NCBI GenBank assembly: GCA_023436205.1
Contig: JAEZKC010000044.1
Span: 1-64,000 of the forward strand
DNA: 64,000 nucleotides
Direction of reading: 5' to 3'
DNA from: Fibrobacterota bacterium
GTDB lineage: Bacteria > Fibrobacterota > Chitinivibrionia > Chitinivibrionales > Chitinispirillaceae
The translations under genes and the position numbers were made by a program. The notes beneath the pieces were generated by a model. The model was given only the letters and a program-made list of their open reading frames with translations. It was not told the origin of the DNA and ran no database searches. Positions 8,890 to 17,489 of this stretch are shown here, piece by piece (position 1 is the first letter of the stretch; each line of letters begins with the position of its first letter).

Positions 8890-10046
8890 ACACGACTAAA
8901 GCCATTATCGAAACCAGCGCCGATCGGGTGGAGCGCTGGGTTGAAAAGCAGAACTACCGGGGGTATGAGCCATTTGACGGCTTATCATCCATCTTGCGGC
9001 CTTTAACTTTCAACAACATTTTCGCCGAGCGGCTTCTGCAGCAGCTGGTGCGGCAGAGTCCGGTCAATCTGCGTCCCATTCTGGGGGTCAGTCCCAAGGA
9101 GTCCACCAAGGGGCGGGGTTATATGGCCTGGGGGTATATCAGGCGATTCAAATTGAACAGTGATCCTGTCTACCTGCAGAAAGCGGCTGCCTGTCTCGAC
9201 TGGCTCGATAAAAATAAAGCCCCCGGTTATCAGAAACACAGCTGGGGGAATCATTTCGATTTTACCAGCCGGGCCGGAAGGCTCCCCAGGCATGAGCCTA
9301 TCATTGTCTGGTCAAGTCTTATCGGGCAGGCTTATCTCGACACTTACGAAACAACCGGTGAAAAACGCTATCTCGACATCGCCAAAAGTATCTGCGGCTG
9401 GATCATGGATCTTCCTCGCGAGAAGACTCCCCGGGGAGATTGCCTCAGTTATGTGGCCTACACCCAGAGTTCGATCCACAACTCGAACATGCTGGGAGCT
9501 GCAATGCTGGCCCGCATGGGAAAAATGACTAATGACAAGGAGATGCTCAAGGTGGCAAAATCGGCCATGGAGTACAGTTGTTCCCGGCAGATGGGAGATG
9601 GGTCCTGGTGGTATGGTGAAGGTCCGGCCACTCACTGGATAGATAATTTCCATACAGCCTATAATCTCGACAGTCTCAAGCGTTACATCGATTACACCGG
9701 CGATTCAGATTATAAAGATCACCTCCGCAAAGGCTTCCAGTATTTCAAAAACAACTTTTTTGAGCCAAGCGGCAGGCCTAAGTATTACAATACCCGGGTT
9801 TACCCGGTGGATATTCAGTGTGCAAGTCAGGCTATAGATACTTTGGCCTTCTTTTCCGAAGAGGACCCCGATGCGCTGGATCTTTCGGTGAAGGTGGCCA
9901 CCTGGACCATTAACAACATGCAGGATAGGGATGGTTACTTTTATTTCCGTCAGTATCCGGGTATAAAGGCCAAAACCCCCATGCTTCACTGGGGACAGGC
10001 CACCATGTATAAAGGACTGGTGCATCTTGCCTCAAAACTCCGGTAA
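8886..10046 (+). CDS. Alpha-toroid (six-hairpin glycosidase-like) polysaccharide biosynthesis-associated protein
   Basis: A 386-residue protein built from helical hairpins of the kind found in six-hairpin glycosidases and glucuronyl-type enzymes; repeated blocks such as YLDIAKSICGWIMD, DPVYLQKAAACLDWLDKN and LDLSVKVATWTINNMQDRDGYFY are diagnostic. There is no signal peptide, so it is probably cytoplasmic. The start is GTG 8886, overlapping the preceding stop (GTGA) and preceded by GCGGAGGGGG. Similar proteins occur inside polysaccharide and S-layer glycosylation clusters, but I know of no proven reaction; an epimerase, lyase or glycosidase acting on a lipid-linked glycan would all fit. Naming it beyond the fold would be guesswork. 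Confidence 0.7.
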   Translation: MNTTKAIIETSADRVERWVEKQNYRGYEPFDGLSSILRPLTFNNIFAERLLQQLVRQSPVNLRPILGVSPKESTKGRGYMAWGYIRRFKLNSDPVYLQKAAACLDWLDKNKAPGYQKHSWGNHFDFTSRAGRLPRHEPIIVWSSLIGQAYLDTYETTGEKRYLDIAKSICGWIMDLPREKTPRGDCLSYVAYTQSSIHNSNMLGAAMLARMGKMTNDKEMLKVAKSAMEYSCSRQMGDGSWWYGEGPATHWIDNFHTAYNLDSLKRYIDYTGDSDYKDHLRKGFQYFKNNFFEPSGRPKYYNTRVYPVDIQCASQAIDTLAFFSEEDPDALDLSVKVATWTINNMQDRDGYFYFRQYPGIKAKTPMLHWGQATMYKGLVHLASKLR

Positions 10047-10050
10047 CACC

Positions 10051-11607
10051 ATGGGTCAGATTACTTCCGGCAATCGGGGCGGTCCTCAGAGGATTTCCGA
10101 CAAGGACCGCTTTTTTGAAACCGAGCATCTCAAAGGTGGGCTTAAAAACCGTGCGGTGAAGGGCGGGGGGATAGTTGTTTTCGCCCGGGCTGTGGATTTT
10201 GGGGTTCAGACAGTGGGCACAGTGGTGCTGGCGAGGCTTCTTACCCCTGAAGATTTTGGTCTTTTGGCGATGGTGCTTACACTCACCGGCTTTTTTGTAC
10301 TTTTCAAGGATCTGGGGCTTTCCGAGGCTACCATTCAGAGCGATAAGCTCAATCATCGGCAGGTGAGCACGCTTTTTTGGATAAATGTCTCCTTTTCCAT
10401 TTCCATTCTTCTTATCATCGTGCTCATTTCACCTCTGGTGGCCTCTTTCTATCATGAGCCCAAACTGCGTCTTATCATCACCATTTCGGCATGTACCTTT
10501 CTGTTTGCCGGCTTTTCCACTCAGCACCTGGCGCTTCTGAAGCGCAACATGCAGTTCGGGCATATAGCCCTTGTGGAGATCATGGCTGCGGTGGGGAGCA
10601 TAACGGTGGCGGTCACAATGGCTCTTTCCGGATTTGGCTACTGGGCACTTGTGGCCAGGCCCATTGCGCTGGCCATCATCAACATGCTGGGTGTCTGGAC
10701 TTTTTGTCGCTGGAGGCCTGGTATTCCGTCAAGACAGTCCGGGGTGAGGGGGCTTATCCGGTTTGGTGCGGGTACCATGGGATTTTACCTGGTCAATTAT
10801 TTCGCCCGCAATGTAGACAAGATGCTTATTGGCTGGGCTAGGGGGCCTATGATTTTGGGCTTCTATTCCCGGGCTTACTATCTGTTTGTGCTTCCGGTGA
10901 ACCAGTTTTCCATTCCTCTTCAGAGTGTGGCGGTCACTACTCTCACCAAGCTTCGAGGGGAGCCGGAGCGTTACCGGGCTTATTTTGTGAAGGCGCTGGG
11001 AGTGCTTTCATTTCTGGGCATGCCCATGAGCACCTTTCTGGCGGCCATGGGGGACGACCTCATTCTTCTTTTGTTAGGTCCTCAGTGGGACAGGGCCGCT
11101 CAGATCTTTTCGGTGCTGGGGCTTGGAGCGGGGATGCAGATAATTTACGCCACTCAGGGATGGCTTCATGTATCTCTGGGTAGAAGTGACCGCTGGTTCT
11201 GGTGGGGTGTTATCGGTTCGGCAGTGACGGTGCTTTTTTTTCTGGGCGGGCTTCCCTTCGGGGCCACAGGGGTGGCAGCAGGCTATACATTCAGTCTTTA
11301 TCTGCTTACCGGGCCGGCTATATGGTATGCCGGACGTCCGGTGAATCTCTCTGTACGTGAGATGGTGGCCGGAATCTGGCGGTATTACGTGGCGGCGGCA
11401 CTGGCTGGGCTGGGCACCTGGTACCTGCTATCCTTTATGCATTCTCTTCCCATATTTTTGCGGCTTACACTGGGGGGCACCATTTTTGCCGCAATCTATC
11501 TACTTACCTTAATTGCATTGTACCGAAGCGTACAGCCGCTTCTGCGATACTGGAAACTCATGCTGTTGTTACTCCCTTTAAAACGCGGTACAAAGGTTGA
11601 CCGGTAA
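10051..11607 (+). CDS. Wzx-like flippase, lipopolysaccharide/polysaccharide export family (MATE-related)
   Basis: A membrane protein of 518 residues with about 12-14 hydrophobic segments. The start of the conserved core, GGIVVFARAVDFGVQTVGTVVLARLLTPEDFGLLAMV, and FYSRAYYLFVLPVNQFSIPLQSVAVTTLTKLR are typical of the oligosaccharide flippase (PST) family. It would move lipid-linked repeat units across the inner membrane for the polymerase upstream. I use ATG 10051, just after the preceding stop; an in-frame TTG at 10027 lies inside the upstream gene. No good ribosome site is visible for either, so the start is uncertain and translation may be coupled. It closes the first tightly overlapping block of the locus. 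Confidence 0.88.
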   Translation: MGQITSGNRGGPQRISDKDRFFETEHLKGGLKNRAVKGGGIVVFARAVDFGVQTVGTVVLARLLTPEDFGLLAMVLTLTGFFVLFKDLGLSEATIQSDKLNHRQVSTLFWINVSFSISILLIIVLISPLVASFYHEPKLRLIITISACTFLFAGFSTQHLALLKRNMQFGHIALVEIMAAVGSITVAVTMALSGFGYWALVARPIALAIINMLGVWTFCRWRPGIPSRQSGVRGLIRFGAGTMGFYLVNYFARNVDKMLIGWARGPMILGFYSRAYYLFVLPVNQFSIPLQSVAVTTLTKLRGEPERYRAYFVKALGVLSFLGMPMSTFLAAMGDDLILLLLGPQWDRAAQIFSVLGLGAGMQIIYATQGWLHVSLGRSDRWFWWGVIGSAVTVLFFLGGLPFGATGVAAGYTFSLYLLTGPAIWYAGRPVNLSVREMVAGIWRYYVAAALAGLGTWYLLSFMHSLPIFLRLTLGGTIFAAIYLLTLIALYRSVQPLLRYWKLMLLLLPLKRGTKVDR

Positions 11608-11698
11608 TGTAATGCATTAATTTATGAATAATTGAGTCGTTTGAGCTCAAGTTTTGATTTAAGCGCTGTAGGATCAATTCGAAAAACGGGAGGGGGCC

Positions 11699-12790
11699 AT
11701 GTTTCGTGTAACTGCTATCATACTGTTTGCAGTTTTTTCCACTTATTGCTCCGTGATTAAAGTGAAAGGATTTAGCGACAGAGATATACAGCTGGCGGTG
11801 AATCGCTGTCGTCACCTGGATACAGTACTGTTGTCCTCCGGAGTTTATAACTTTGGTTCCTCAGTGGAGGTTCCCAAGGGGGTAACTATTTTGGGAACCG
11901 GGCGGGACCGCACTTTTTTCAATCGGGTCGACAAATCAGATGACGAGTTCTGGTTTTTTAGAATAGACGGGGCACATCGGTTTCCTTTCAGGGTGAGCGG
12001 CATATCATTTAAGGCCGGAGTTTCAGAATCCAGCGGGGGAATATTCATTTTTAACGGAGGGGTCGATTTTCAGATAGACAACTGCCGCTTTGAGCGGCTT
12101 TCCCGCAGAGCGGTTGAGATACGCAAAGGGGGCAGGGGGGTGATCTATCAGAATATCTTCATTGATAACTGGCCTACTTCGGTGGTCGTATATGGAAATG
12201 GAGATCAGGAGTGGAATGAGAAGTTGACGCTTGGAACCGCGGAGGCAGTATATGTGGAAGACAATTTTTTCAGCCAGTCCAGTGTTCCCGACAAAAACAG
12301 GGCTCATCACATCGCTTCAAACAACGGGTCACGATATGTATTCCGCTATAATGTCATTCAAGATGGCAACATGGCCTCCCATGCGATTGATGCTCACGGC
12401 AACAAGTTCGGATGGAAGCGGGGGAGCAGAAGTTATGAGATCTATGGTAACACGATTTCTGCTGTTCATCGCTGGGCGGGCATAAATATCCGTGGAGGGG
12501 ACGGGGTGATTTTCGATAATCATTTTGTGGGAAGCTTCATTTCCCCCATACATCTAATGCATGAGGGGCGAAATGGAGATGGTAATTGCGCTTACCCTTG
12601 CGAAGATCAGATACGACAATTGTATATTTGGAATAACGAGTGTAACGACAGTAAAATCAAAGTGTTCGTGAGACATAGTGAAGTAATAGCTGAAAACAGG
12701 GATTATTGGTTGATAAAACGTTCTGGGTACAGACCCTACATTTATCCGCATCCACTCAGGGGGGAGCAGAAAGGAGTAAGCGGCAAGTAG
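11699..12790 (+). CDS. Secreted right-handed parallel beta-helix protein
   Basis: A 363-residue protein with an N-terminal hydrophobic export signal (residues 3-17, a Cys at 17 but no good lipobox) followed by a right-handed beta-helix like pectate lyases: the DIQLAVNRCRHLDTVLLSSGVY opening, GVTILGTGRDRT, and repeated short strands ending in Asn or Gly (VIYQNIF, YVFRYNVI, YEIYGNTI). The helix is almost collinear with the next gene, but the C-terminal FlgD-like domain found there is absent. A GGGAGGGGG site sits before the ATG. A role in cutting, trimming or binding the polysaccharide made by this locus is plausible; catalytic residues cannot be assigned. Confidence 0.72.
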   Translation: MFRVTAIILFAVFSTYCSVIKVKGFSDRDIQLAVNRCRHLDTVLLSSGVYNFGSSVEVPKGVTILGTGRDRTFFNRVDKSDDEFWFFRIDGAHRFPFRVSGISFKAGVSESSGGIFIFNGGVDFQIDNCRFERLSRRAVEIRKGGRGVIYQNIFIDNWPTSVVVYGNGDQEWNEKLTLGTAEAVYVEDNFFSQSSVPDKNRAHHIASNNGSRYVFRYNVIQDGNMASHAIDAHGNKFGWKRGSRSYEIYGNTISAVHRWAGINIRGGDGVIFDNHFVGSFISPIHLMHEGRNGDGNCAYPCEDQIRQLYIWNNECNDSKIKVFVRHSEVIAENRDYWLIKRSGYRPYIYPHPLRGEQKGVSGK

Positions 12791-13019
12791 TCAGGTTAAG
12801 AATTGTTTATGACACAGGCGGTAAACTGGCAGTAAGCTTCCGGTTGGATATTCGGGAGTTCTTCAGATACTCTTCTGCAGTGCTTTCCTGGTAAGTGTTT
12901 GTTTTTACAGCATTTAATTCATTTTCTTACAGTAACTCGGCAGGCGGTGTAATGTTTATGCGCCATGAGAGCAGGCTGTTTTATATCAGATGTGTTTTTT
13001 ATGCGGTTAAGGAGTGCAA

Positions 13020-14426
13020 ATGACGCGGTATAAGAGTGTTTTTTTCCTGATACTGGTTATGGTTTTGTCATCAAGTGCCAGGGTTGTAAACGCACCAGGC
13101 GGATCACGGGCCGACATACAGGCGGCGGTCAACAGTGCTAAAACGGGGGACACGGTTCAGATCCCTGCCGGTAATTTCGTTGTGAGCGGTGGGATCACTG
13201 TTCCGGGTGGAATTACCATCATGGGTGCTGGGCGAGACCGGACCACGCTTCGCTGGGGGGCATCCAACAGTGCCTGGATGTTTACGGTGAACTGCTCCAA
13301 TGGCGGGCGTTTCGTTATGAACGGGTTTACCATTCAGGGGCTGAATCCCAGTATGACCCGGGGTATAAAAATGATCAACAACTGCAAGGATTTTCGAATT
13401 TACGACAATACTTTCCGCAAACTGAATGACCGGGCAATCGAAATACACGGGAATACTCGCGGTGTTGTGGATCATAATAATTTCATAGACAACGAGCCCA
13501 CGGCGGTGGTGGTGTATGGTGATGGGGATGCGGCCTGGAAGCGGCCATTGACGCTTGGAACTGCGGAGGCTGTTTACGTGGAGGATAACTATTTTGAGCA
13601 GATCAATGTTGATGATCCCACTCGGGTTCACCACATTGCGTCCAATAACGGTTCCAGGTATGTTTTTCGCCACAATACGATTAAAGATGGAAACATAAAC
13701 GGAAATCCTGTGGATGCTCACGGCAACAAATTCTACTGGCCTCGGGGGAGCAGAAGTTACGAAATTTATGACAACACTTTCTATGCGGTGCATCGCTGGG
13801 CTGGGTTGAATATCCGCGGTGGTGACGGGGTTCTTTTCAATAACCGTTTCGAGGGGGATTACATTTCGCCTATTCATCTTATTCATGAAGGGCGGGATGG
13901 TGATGGCAACTGTACCTATCCCTGTGTGGATCAGATCCGCAGGCTTCACATCTGGAATAACAACTATAACGGCAAGTCGTTTTCGGTTTATAACAGGCAT
14001 CCCGCGATTGTTGGTTTGAACAGGGACTATTTCCTTTCTGCTGATAAAAACTATACCCCTTATCAGTACCCTCACCCGTTGGCGGTTTCATCTGCGGAGC
14101 CCAAGACGGCGGTTACTCCTCGGAAGGCTTCCGTTGTTTCAGCTGGCCGATTGTCTCTTCTGGGCATAATGGAGAAACCCGGACTTGTGAGGGTTGAGTA
14201 CAATCTTCCGGATAGTAGGGAAAGCGAACTTGTGCGTTTCGATATTTTCAACAGTCAGGGGAGGCTTGTGCGAAGTATTTCCAAGAACCACTCTTCTGCG
14301 GGTAAGCACCAGTTTATCTGGGATGGCAAGGGAAGTTTGAACAGGCCGGTTGCTGACGGGTTTTACAAGATAGTTATGACCAGTGGTCGGCAGAAAGTTT
14401 CTGCAGCGGTGGTTTTTATGAGGTAA
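13020..14426 (+). CDS. Secreted right-handed parallel beta-helix protein with FlgD-like C-terminal domain
   Basis: A 468-residue paralogue of the gene before it. Residues 1-20 form a signal peptide (hydrophobic FFLILVMVLSSSA), residues about 25-350 the beta-helix (opening DIQAAVNSAKTGDTVQIPAGNF, then GITIMGAGRDRTTL), and residues about 380-468 a FlgD-like Ig fold (VEYNLPDS, RFDIFNSQGRLVRSI, WDGKGSLNRPVADGFYKIVM), the tail commonly seen on exported proteins of Fibrobacterota and related phyla. Blocks such as LTLGTAEAVYVEDN, HHIASNNGSRYVFR and AHGNKF are shared nearly word for word with the upstream copy. ATG 13020 has AAGGAG six bases before it; GTG 13014 is less likely. Function is inferred as polysaccharide binding or cleavage outside the cytoplasm. 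Confidence 0.75.
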   Translation: MTRYKSVFFLILVMVLSSSARVVNAPGGSRADIQAAVNSAKTGDTVQIPAGNFVVSGGITVPGGITIMGAGRDRTTLRWGASNSAWMFTVNCSNGGRFVMNGFTIQGLNPSMTRGIKMINNCKDFRIYDNTFRKLNDRAIEIHGNTRGVVDHNNFIDNEPTAVVVYGDGDAAWKRPLTLGTAEAVYVEDNYFEQINVDDPTRVHHIASNNGSRYVFRHNTIKDGNINGNPVDAHGNKFYWPRGSRSYEIYDNTFYAVHRWAGLNIRGGDGVLFNNRFEGDYISPIHLIHEGRDGDGNCTYPCVDQIRRLHIWNNNYNGKSFSVYNRHPAIVGLNRDYFLSADKNYTPYQYPHPLAVSSAEPKTAVTPRKASVVSAGRLSLLGIMEKPGLVRVEYNLPDSRESELVRFDIFNSQGRLVRSISKNHSSAGKHQFIWDGKGSLNRPVADGFYKIVMTSGRQKVSAAVVFMR

Positions 14427-14451
14427 AGCGCTGATTACAGGTGTTTTGTAG

Positions 14452-14527
14452 GGGGCTGTATGGAGTCAGCCGTAGCAGGGTAAGGCCATCCTCTGTTTCG
14501 GCAATCTGTACGGCCCCTTTTTCTTCT
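14452..14527 (+). terminator. Possible hairpin terminator after the beta-helix gene
   Basis: GGGGCTGTA (14452-14460) can pair with TACGGCCCC (14509-14517), nine pairs with one G-U, and a T-rich run (14518-14527) follows. The 48-base loop is long for a simple terminator, so it could instead be a structured leader for the next gene, whose start lies 77 bases further on. Confidence 0.4.
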
Positions 14528-14603
14528 CTGGTCCATCCTTTGCTGTTTTTCACTTTTTCGATTTGGAAATCAAGCAGGGACGTCTCGATGCACAGGGAGG
14601 AAT

Positions 14604-16139
14604 ATGGATCTTCAGAGGTTTCTTCATAGGCGACAGTATCTTCTGGGACCCGATTATATCATGGGGCATCAGAACTGGAAGCGTTTTCGACTCAGTGAAG
14701 GATTCCTTTTATCTGTCCATCCGGAGCTGGGAGTAACTCAGGTTAGCGATGGAGACAATTCACTGGTCCTTTTAGGTTATATTCTCGACCCGCTCAATCC
14801 CACTTTTACCGATAGGCAAATCCTGACATCGCTGCTCCGGGCCTGCTCTACCGAGGAACGTTTTTTCGAGGCACTCGACGGCTTGGGGGGGCGTTTCGTA
14901 CTGGTGAGTTGCATTCATGGGTGCTGGAGGGTTATTCATGATGCAGCCGGTTTCAGGCAGGTCTATTACCACACCGATCTCCGGGGGCGGCTCTGGGTTG
15001 CAGGTGAGGTATCGCTTCTGGTTGAGAATTGCGGTCTTGAACAGGACCAGGAGCTTAGGCGGGAGCTGTTTTCTCTTCCGCTGTTTTTCAGCTCTCAGGA
15101 GTTTTGGTATCCATCGGGGCTGACACTGTTTCGAGGGGCAGCCCGCTTGTTGCCCAACCATTATCTGGATATGCAGCGTGGAAAAGCTGTTCGGTTCTGG
15201 CCTCGCGGTACAATGCGTCGCTACCCTCTTGATACCAGTATCGAATACGCCTGCAGTGTGATCGAGGGTTTGATGGAGAGTGCTGTAAACCGTTTCGATA
15301 CCGCACTAGGGCTTACTGCCGGGCTTGATTCCCGAATTGTTCTGGCAGCAAGCAAAGATATGAGACAACAGATCTATTTTTTCACTCATACACACCCCAA
15401 ACTCTCATCCAGCGGTGCTGATATTACGGTTCCCGCATCCATTTTGGCCAGGTTCGGGCTTAGACATAATCTGGTGCCGGAGCTTCCTGTTCAGGGTGAC
15501 CGGGAGTTTCTCTCCTTAATAAACCGCAATGTGGTCACTGCCCGCTATTCAAAGGTGCGAAATGCCTATACCATGTTCAAGCATTTTCAGGAGCTGGGAA
15601 GAGAATTTGTGGTTACAAACGGAGTCTGCGGGGAAGTTACCCGGAATTTTTACTTAGTGCCGGGAGTGATAAAAGTGGATTCCCGGTTTCTTTCTCTTCT
15701 GGCGGGGATGCAGGGGAGCGAAAAAGTGGAAATGGCTTTGGAGGGGTGGCTTGGCGATATCCGTACCAGGGTGGAATCTCAGGATCATCTTCTTGATCTT
15801 TTTTACTGGGAGCAGCGTACGGGCAGCTGGGCGGCTCAGTCCTACAGTGAGTACGACATTGCATTTGAAAGTTTTTCTCCGTTTAACTGTCGAAGTCTTA
15901 TTGAGGTCAGCATGGGGGTGAGAAAGGAGTTGCGCAGGCCACCCCTTTACCGTCTTCACCGGGAGATGATACGGCGCATGTGGCCGCAGCTTCTCGACTG
16001 GGAAATTAACCCTCAGCCTCAGCTTTTTCGCAGGATCGCCAAAGAGTTAAAGCGAACACCTCTTCATTCTGTCGTGCGGACGGTGAGACTTCTTTCCCGC
16101 GGAGGATTTTTATCAATGGTAAGGGGAGGCAGAAGATGA
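14604..16139 (+). CDS. Asparagine synthase-like protein (class without an active glutaminase Cys)
   Basis: A 511-residue protein with the two-domain layout of asparagine synthase B. The N-terminal part resembles the glutamine-hydrolase fold (FFEALDGLGGRFVLV, VIHDAAGFRQVYYH) but has no Cys at position 2, so it cannot use glutamine in the usual way. The C-terminal half has the PP-loop LTAGLDSRIVLAA near residue 232, in place of SGGLDS, which binds ATP and forms an acyl-adenylate. Such proteins occur in exopolysaccharide and natural-product clusters, where they form amide bonds. A plausible role is amidation of a uronic acid carboxylate, which would fit the diaminouronic acid genes upstream; that is inference. 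Start has an AGGGAGGA site. Confidence 0.75.
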   Translation: MDLQRFLHRRQYLLGPDYIMGHQNWKRFRLSEGFLLSVHPELGVTQVSDGDNSLVLLGYILDPLNPTFTDRQILTSLLRACSTEERFFEALDGLGGRFVLVSCIHGCWRVIHDAAGFRQVYYHTDLRGRLWVAGEVSLLVENCGLEQDQELRRELFSLPLFFSSQEFWYPSGLTLFRGAARLLPNHYLDMQRGKAVRFWPRGTMRRYPLDTSIEYACSVIEGLMESAVNRFDTALGLTAGLDSRIVLAASKDMRQQIYFFTHTHPKLSSSGADITVPASILARFGLRHNLVPELPVQGDREFLSLINRNVVTARYSKVRNAYTMFKHFQELGREFVVTNGVCGEVTRNFYLVPGVIKVDSRFLSLLAGMQGSEKVEMALEGWLGDIRTRVESQDHLLDLFYWEQRTGSWAAQSYSEYDIAFESFSPFNCRSLIEVSMGVRKELRRPPLYRLHREMIRRMWPQLLDWEINPQPQLFRRIAKELKRTPLHSVVRTVRLLSRGGFLSMVRGGRR

Positions 16140-16244
16140 TTTGTTTTCAGCTCTTGTGTTCCGGGCAGGTTGGTATATGTATTGCCTCTTTGAAAGGTGA
16201 GAGCCTTTGTGCAACTTAGCAAGCAATCATAACAGGAGAGGCGC

Positions 16245-17456
16245 ATGCTTTTTGGTGTTGTGGGACTGAATTTCCGGACTGCTCCCATAGAAATTCGGGA
16301 GAAGCTTTCTTTCAGTGAAGACGATATCGCCAATGCCCTTTGTCTTCTGCAGGCAAAGGAGGAAGTCAAGGAGAGCATGATCCTTTCCACCTGCAACAGG
16401 GTGGAAATTTATGCGCTTTTAAAGGAGCCCCGTATTGCCGTTTTGCGAGACTTCATCAGAGATTTTCATAAATTCAGCGGAGATCTTTCCGAGGTGCTCT
16501 ACCTGAAAACCGGAGAGGAGGCGGTGAAGCACATCTGCGTGGTGGCTTCAGGGCTCGACTCCATGGTTCTGGGGGAGCCTCAGATTTTCGGACAGGTGAA
16601 GGATGCTTATGCAAAGGCTGTGGAGTGCGGTTCGGTAGATTATGTCTTTGAGCACCTGATGCAGCAGGTGTTCAGTATAGTCAAACGGGTGCGTACCAAA
16701 ACCAGAATCGGCGAGAGCAGTGTTTCTGTAAGTTATGCTGCGGTGAAGCTTGCTCAGGAGCTGTTCAGCGATTTCCGTAATCGCAGGGTGCTTATTCTGG
16801 GGGCAGGGGAAATGGGGGAGCAGACGGTGCGAAACTTAATAAGCCAGGGGGTGGGGGATATCCTGGTGGCTAACCGCACCTTTCGCAAGGCGGTCGAACT
16901 TTCCGAAAAGTTCAGGGGCACTCCGGTCATGCTGCATGAGATCGGGGAATATCTCCCTTCTGTAGACATCCTGATCAGTTCTATTTCTTCCGGTGATTTC
17001 ATTATCAGGGCAAATGATCTTATACCTTTCATGCAGTCCCGCAGTGATCGACCGCTATTTCTGGTCGATATTTCGGTACCCAGAAGTCTCGACCACGAGA
17101 TTAGCTCTGTTCAGGGATGTCATTTGTACAACATCGACGACCTCAGGGCCGTTTCTGAAAACAGTGTTCAGAAGCGGGTGAGTGAAATGCAGAAGGCAAT
17201 GGGCATCATAGATGCCAAAAAGCTGGAAATCTCTCAATACCTGCGTTCCTACGACATTATTCCAACCATGGTTTCCATACGCACCAGGGCTGAGGAGATT
17301 CGTAAGAGCGGGCTTGAGAAGACCATCGGAAATCTTAATCTTTCCGACCCCGACCGGGAAACCATCGATTCCCTCACCAGATCAATTGTAAACAAAATTC
17401 TTCACCATTCCGAAACCAAATTCCGGGAATACTCCAGTGCTTTGCGAAAAAACTGA
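16245..17456 (+). CDS. hemA: Glutamyl-tRNA reductase
   Basis: Reduces glutamate held on tRNA-Glu to glutamate-1-semialdehyde with NADPH, the first step of the C5 route to 5-aminolevulinate. The 403 residues show VVGLNFRTAPIEIREKLSF, the catalytic Cys50 in MILSTCNRVEIYAL, the GLDSMVLGEPQIFGQVKDAY motif, the NADPH-binding VLILGAGEMG near residue 178, and the C-terminal dimerisation helices. Length is normal. It has an AGGAGAGG ribosome site and leads hemL by 33 bases, so the two products can pass the unstable semialdehyde directly. No heme-binding regulatory feature is obvious. Heme genes hemC and hemD are not nearby. Confidence 0.97.
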   Translation: MLFGVVGLNFRTAPIEIREKLSFSEDDIANALCLLQAKEEVKESMILSTCNRVEIYALLKEPRIAVLRDFIRDFHKFSGDLSEVLYLKTGEEAVKHICVVASGLDSMVLGEPQIFGQVKDAYAKAVECGSVDYVFEHLMQQVFSIVKRVRTKTRIGESSVSVSYAAVKLAQELFSDFRNRRVLILGAGEMGEQTVRNLISQGVGDILVANRTFRKAVELSEKFRGTPVMLHEIGEYLPSVDILISSISSGDFIIRANDLIPFMQSRSDRPLFLVDISVPRSLDHEISSVQGCHLYNIDDLRAVSENSVQKRVSEMQKAMGIIDAKKLEISQYLRSYDIIPTMVSIRTRAEEIRKSGLEKTIGNLNLSDPDRETIDSLTRSIVNKILHHSETKFREYSSALRKN

Positions 17457-17489
17457 CATTCATCTCAAATTACATTTCAGGAGGCCTCA

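Noticed and set aside
11641..11656. Palindrome TTGAGCTCAA after the flippase gene
   Set aside because: A perfect palindrome with no loop and weak T-run; neither an operator nor a terminator can be argued.
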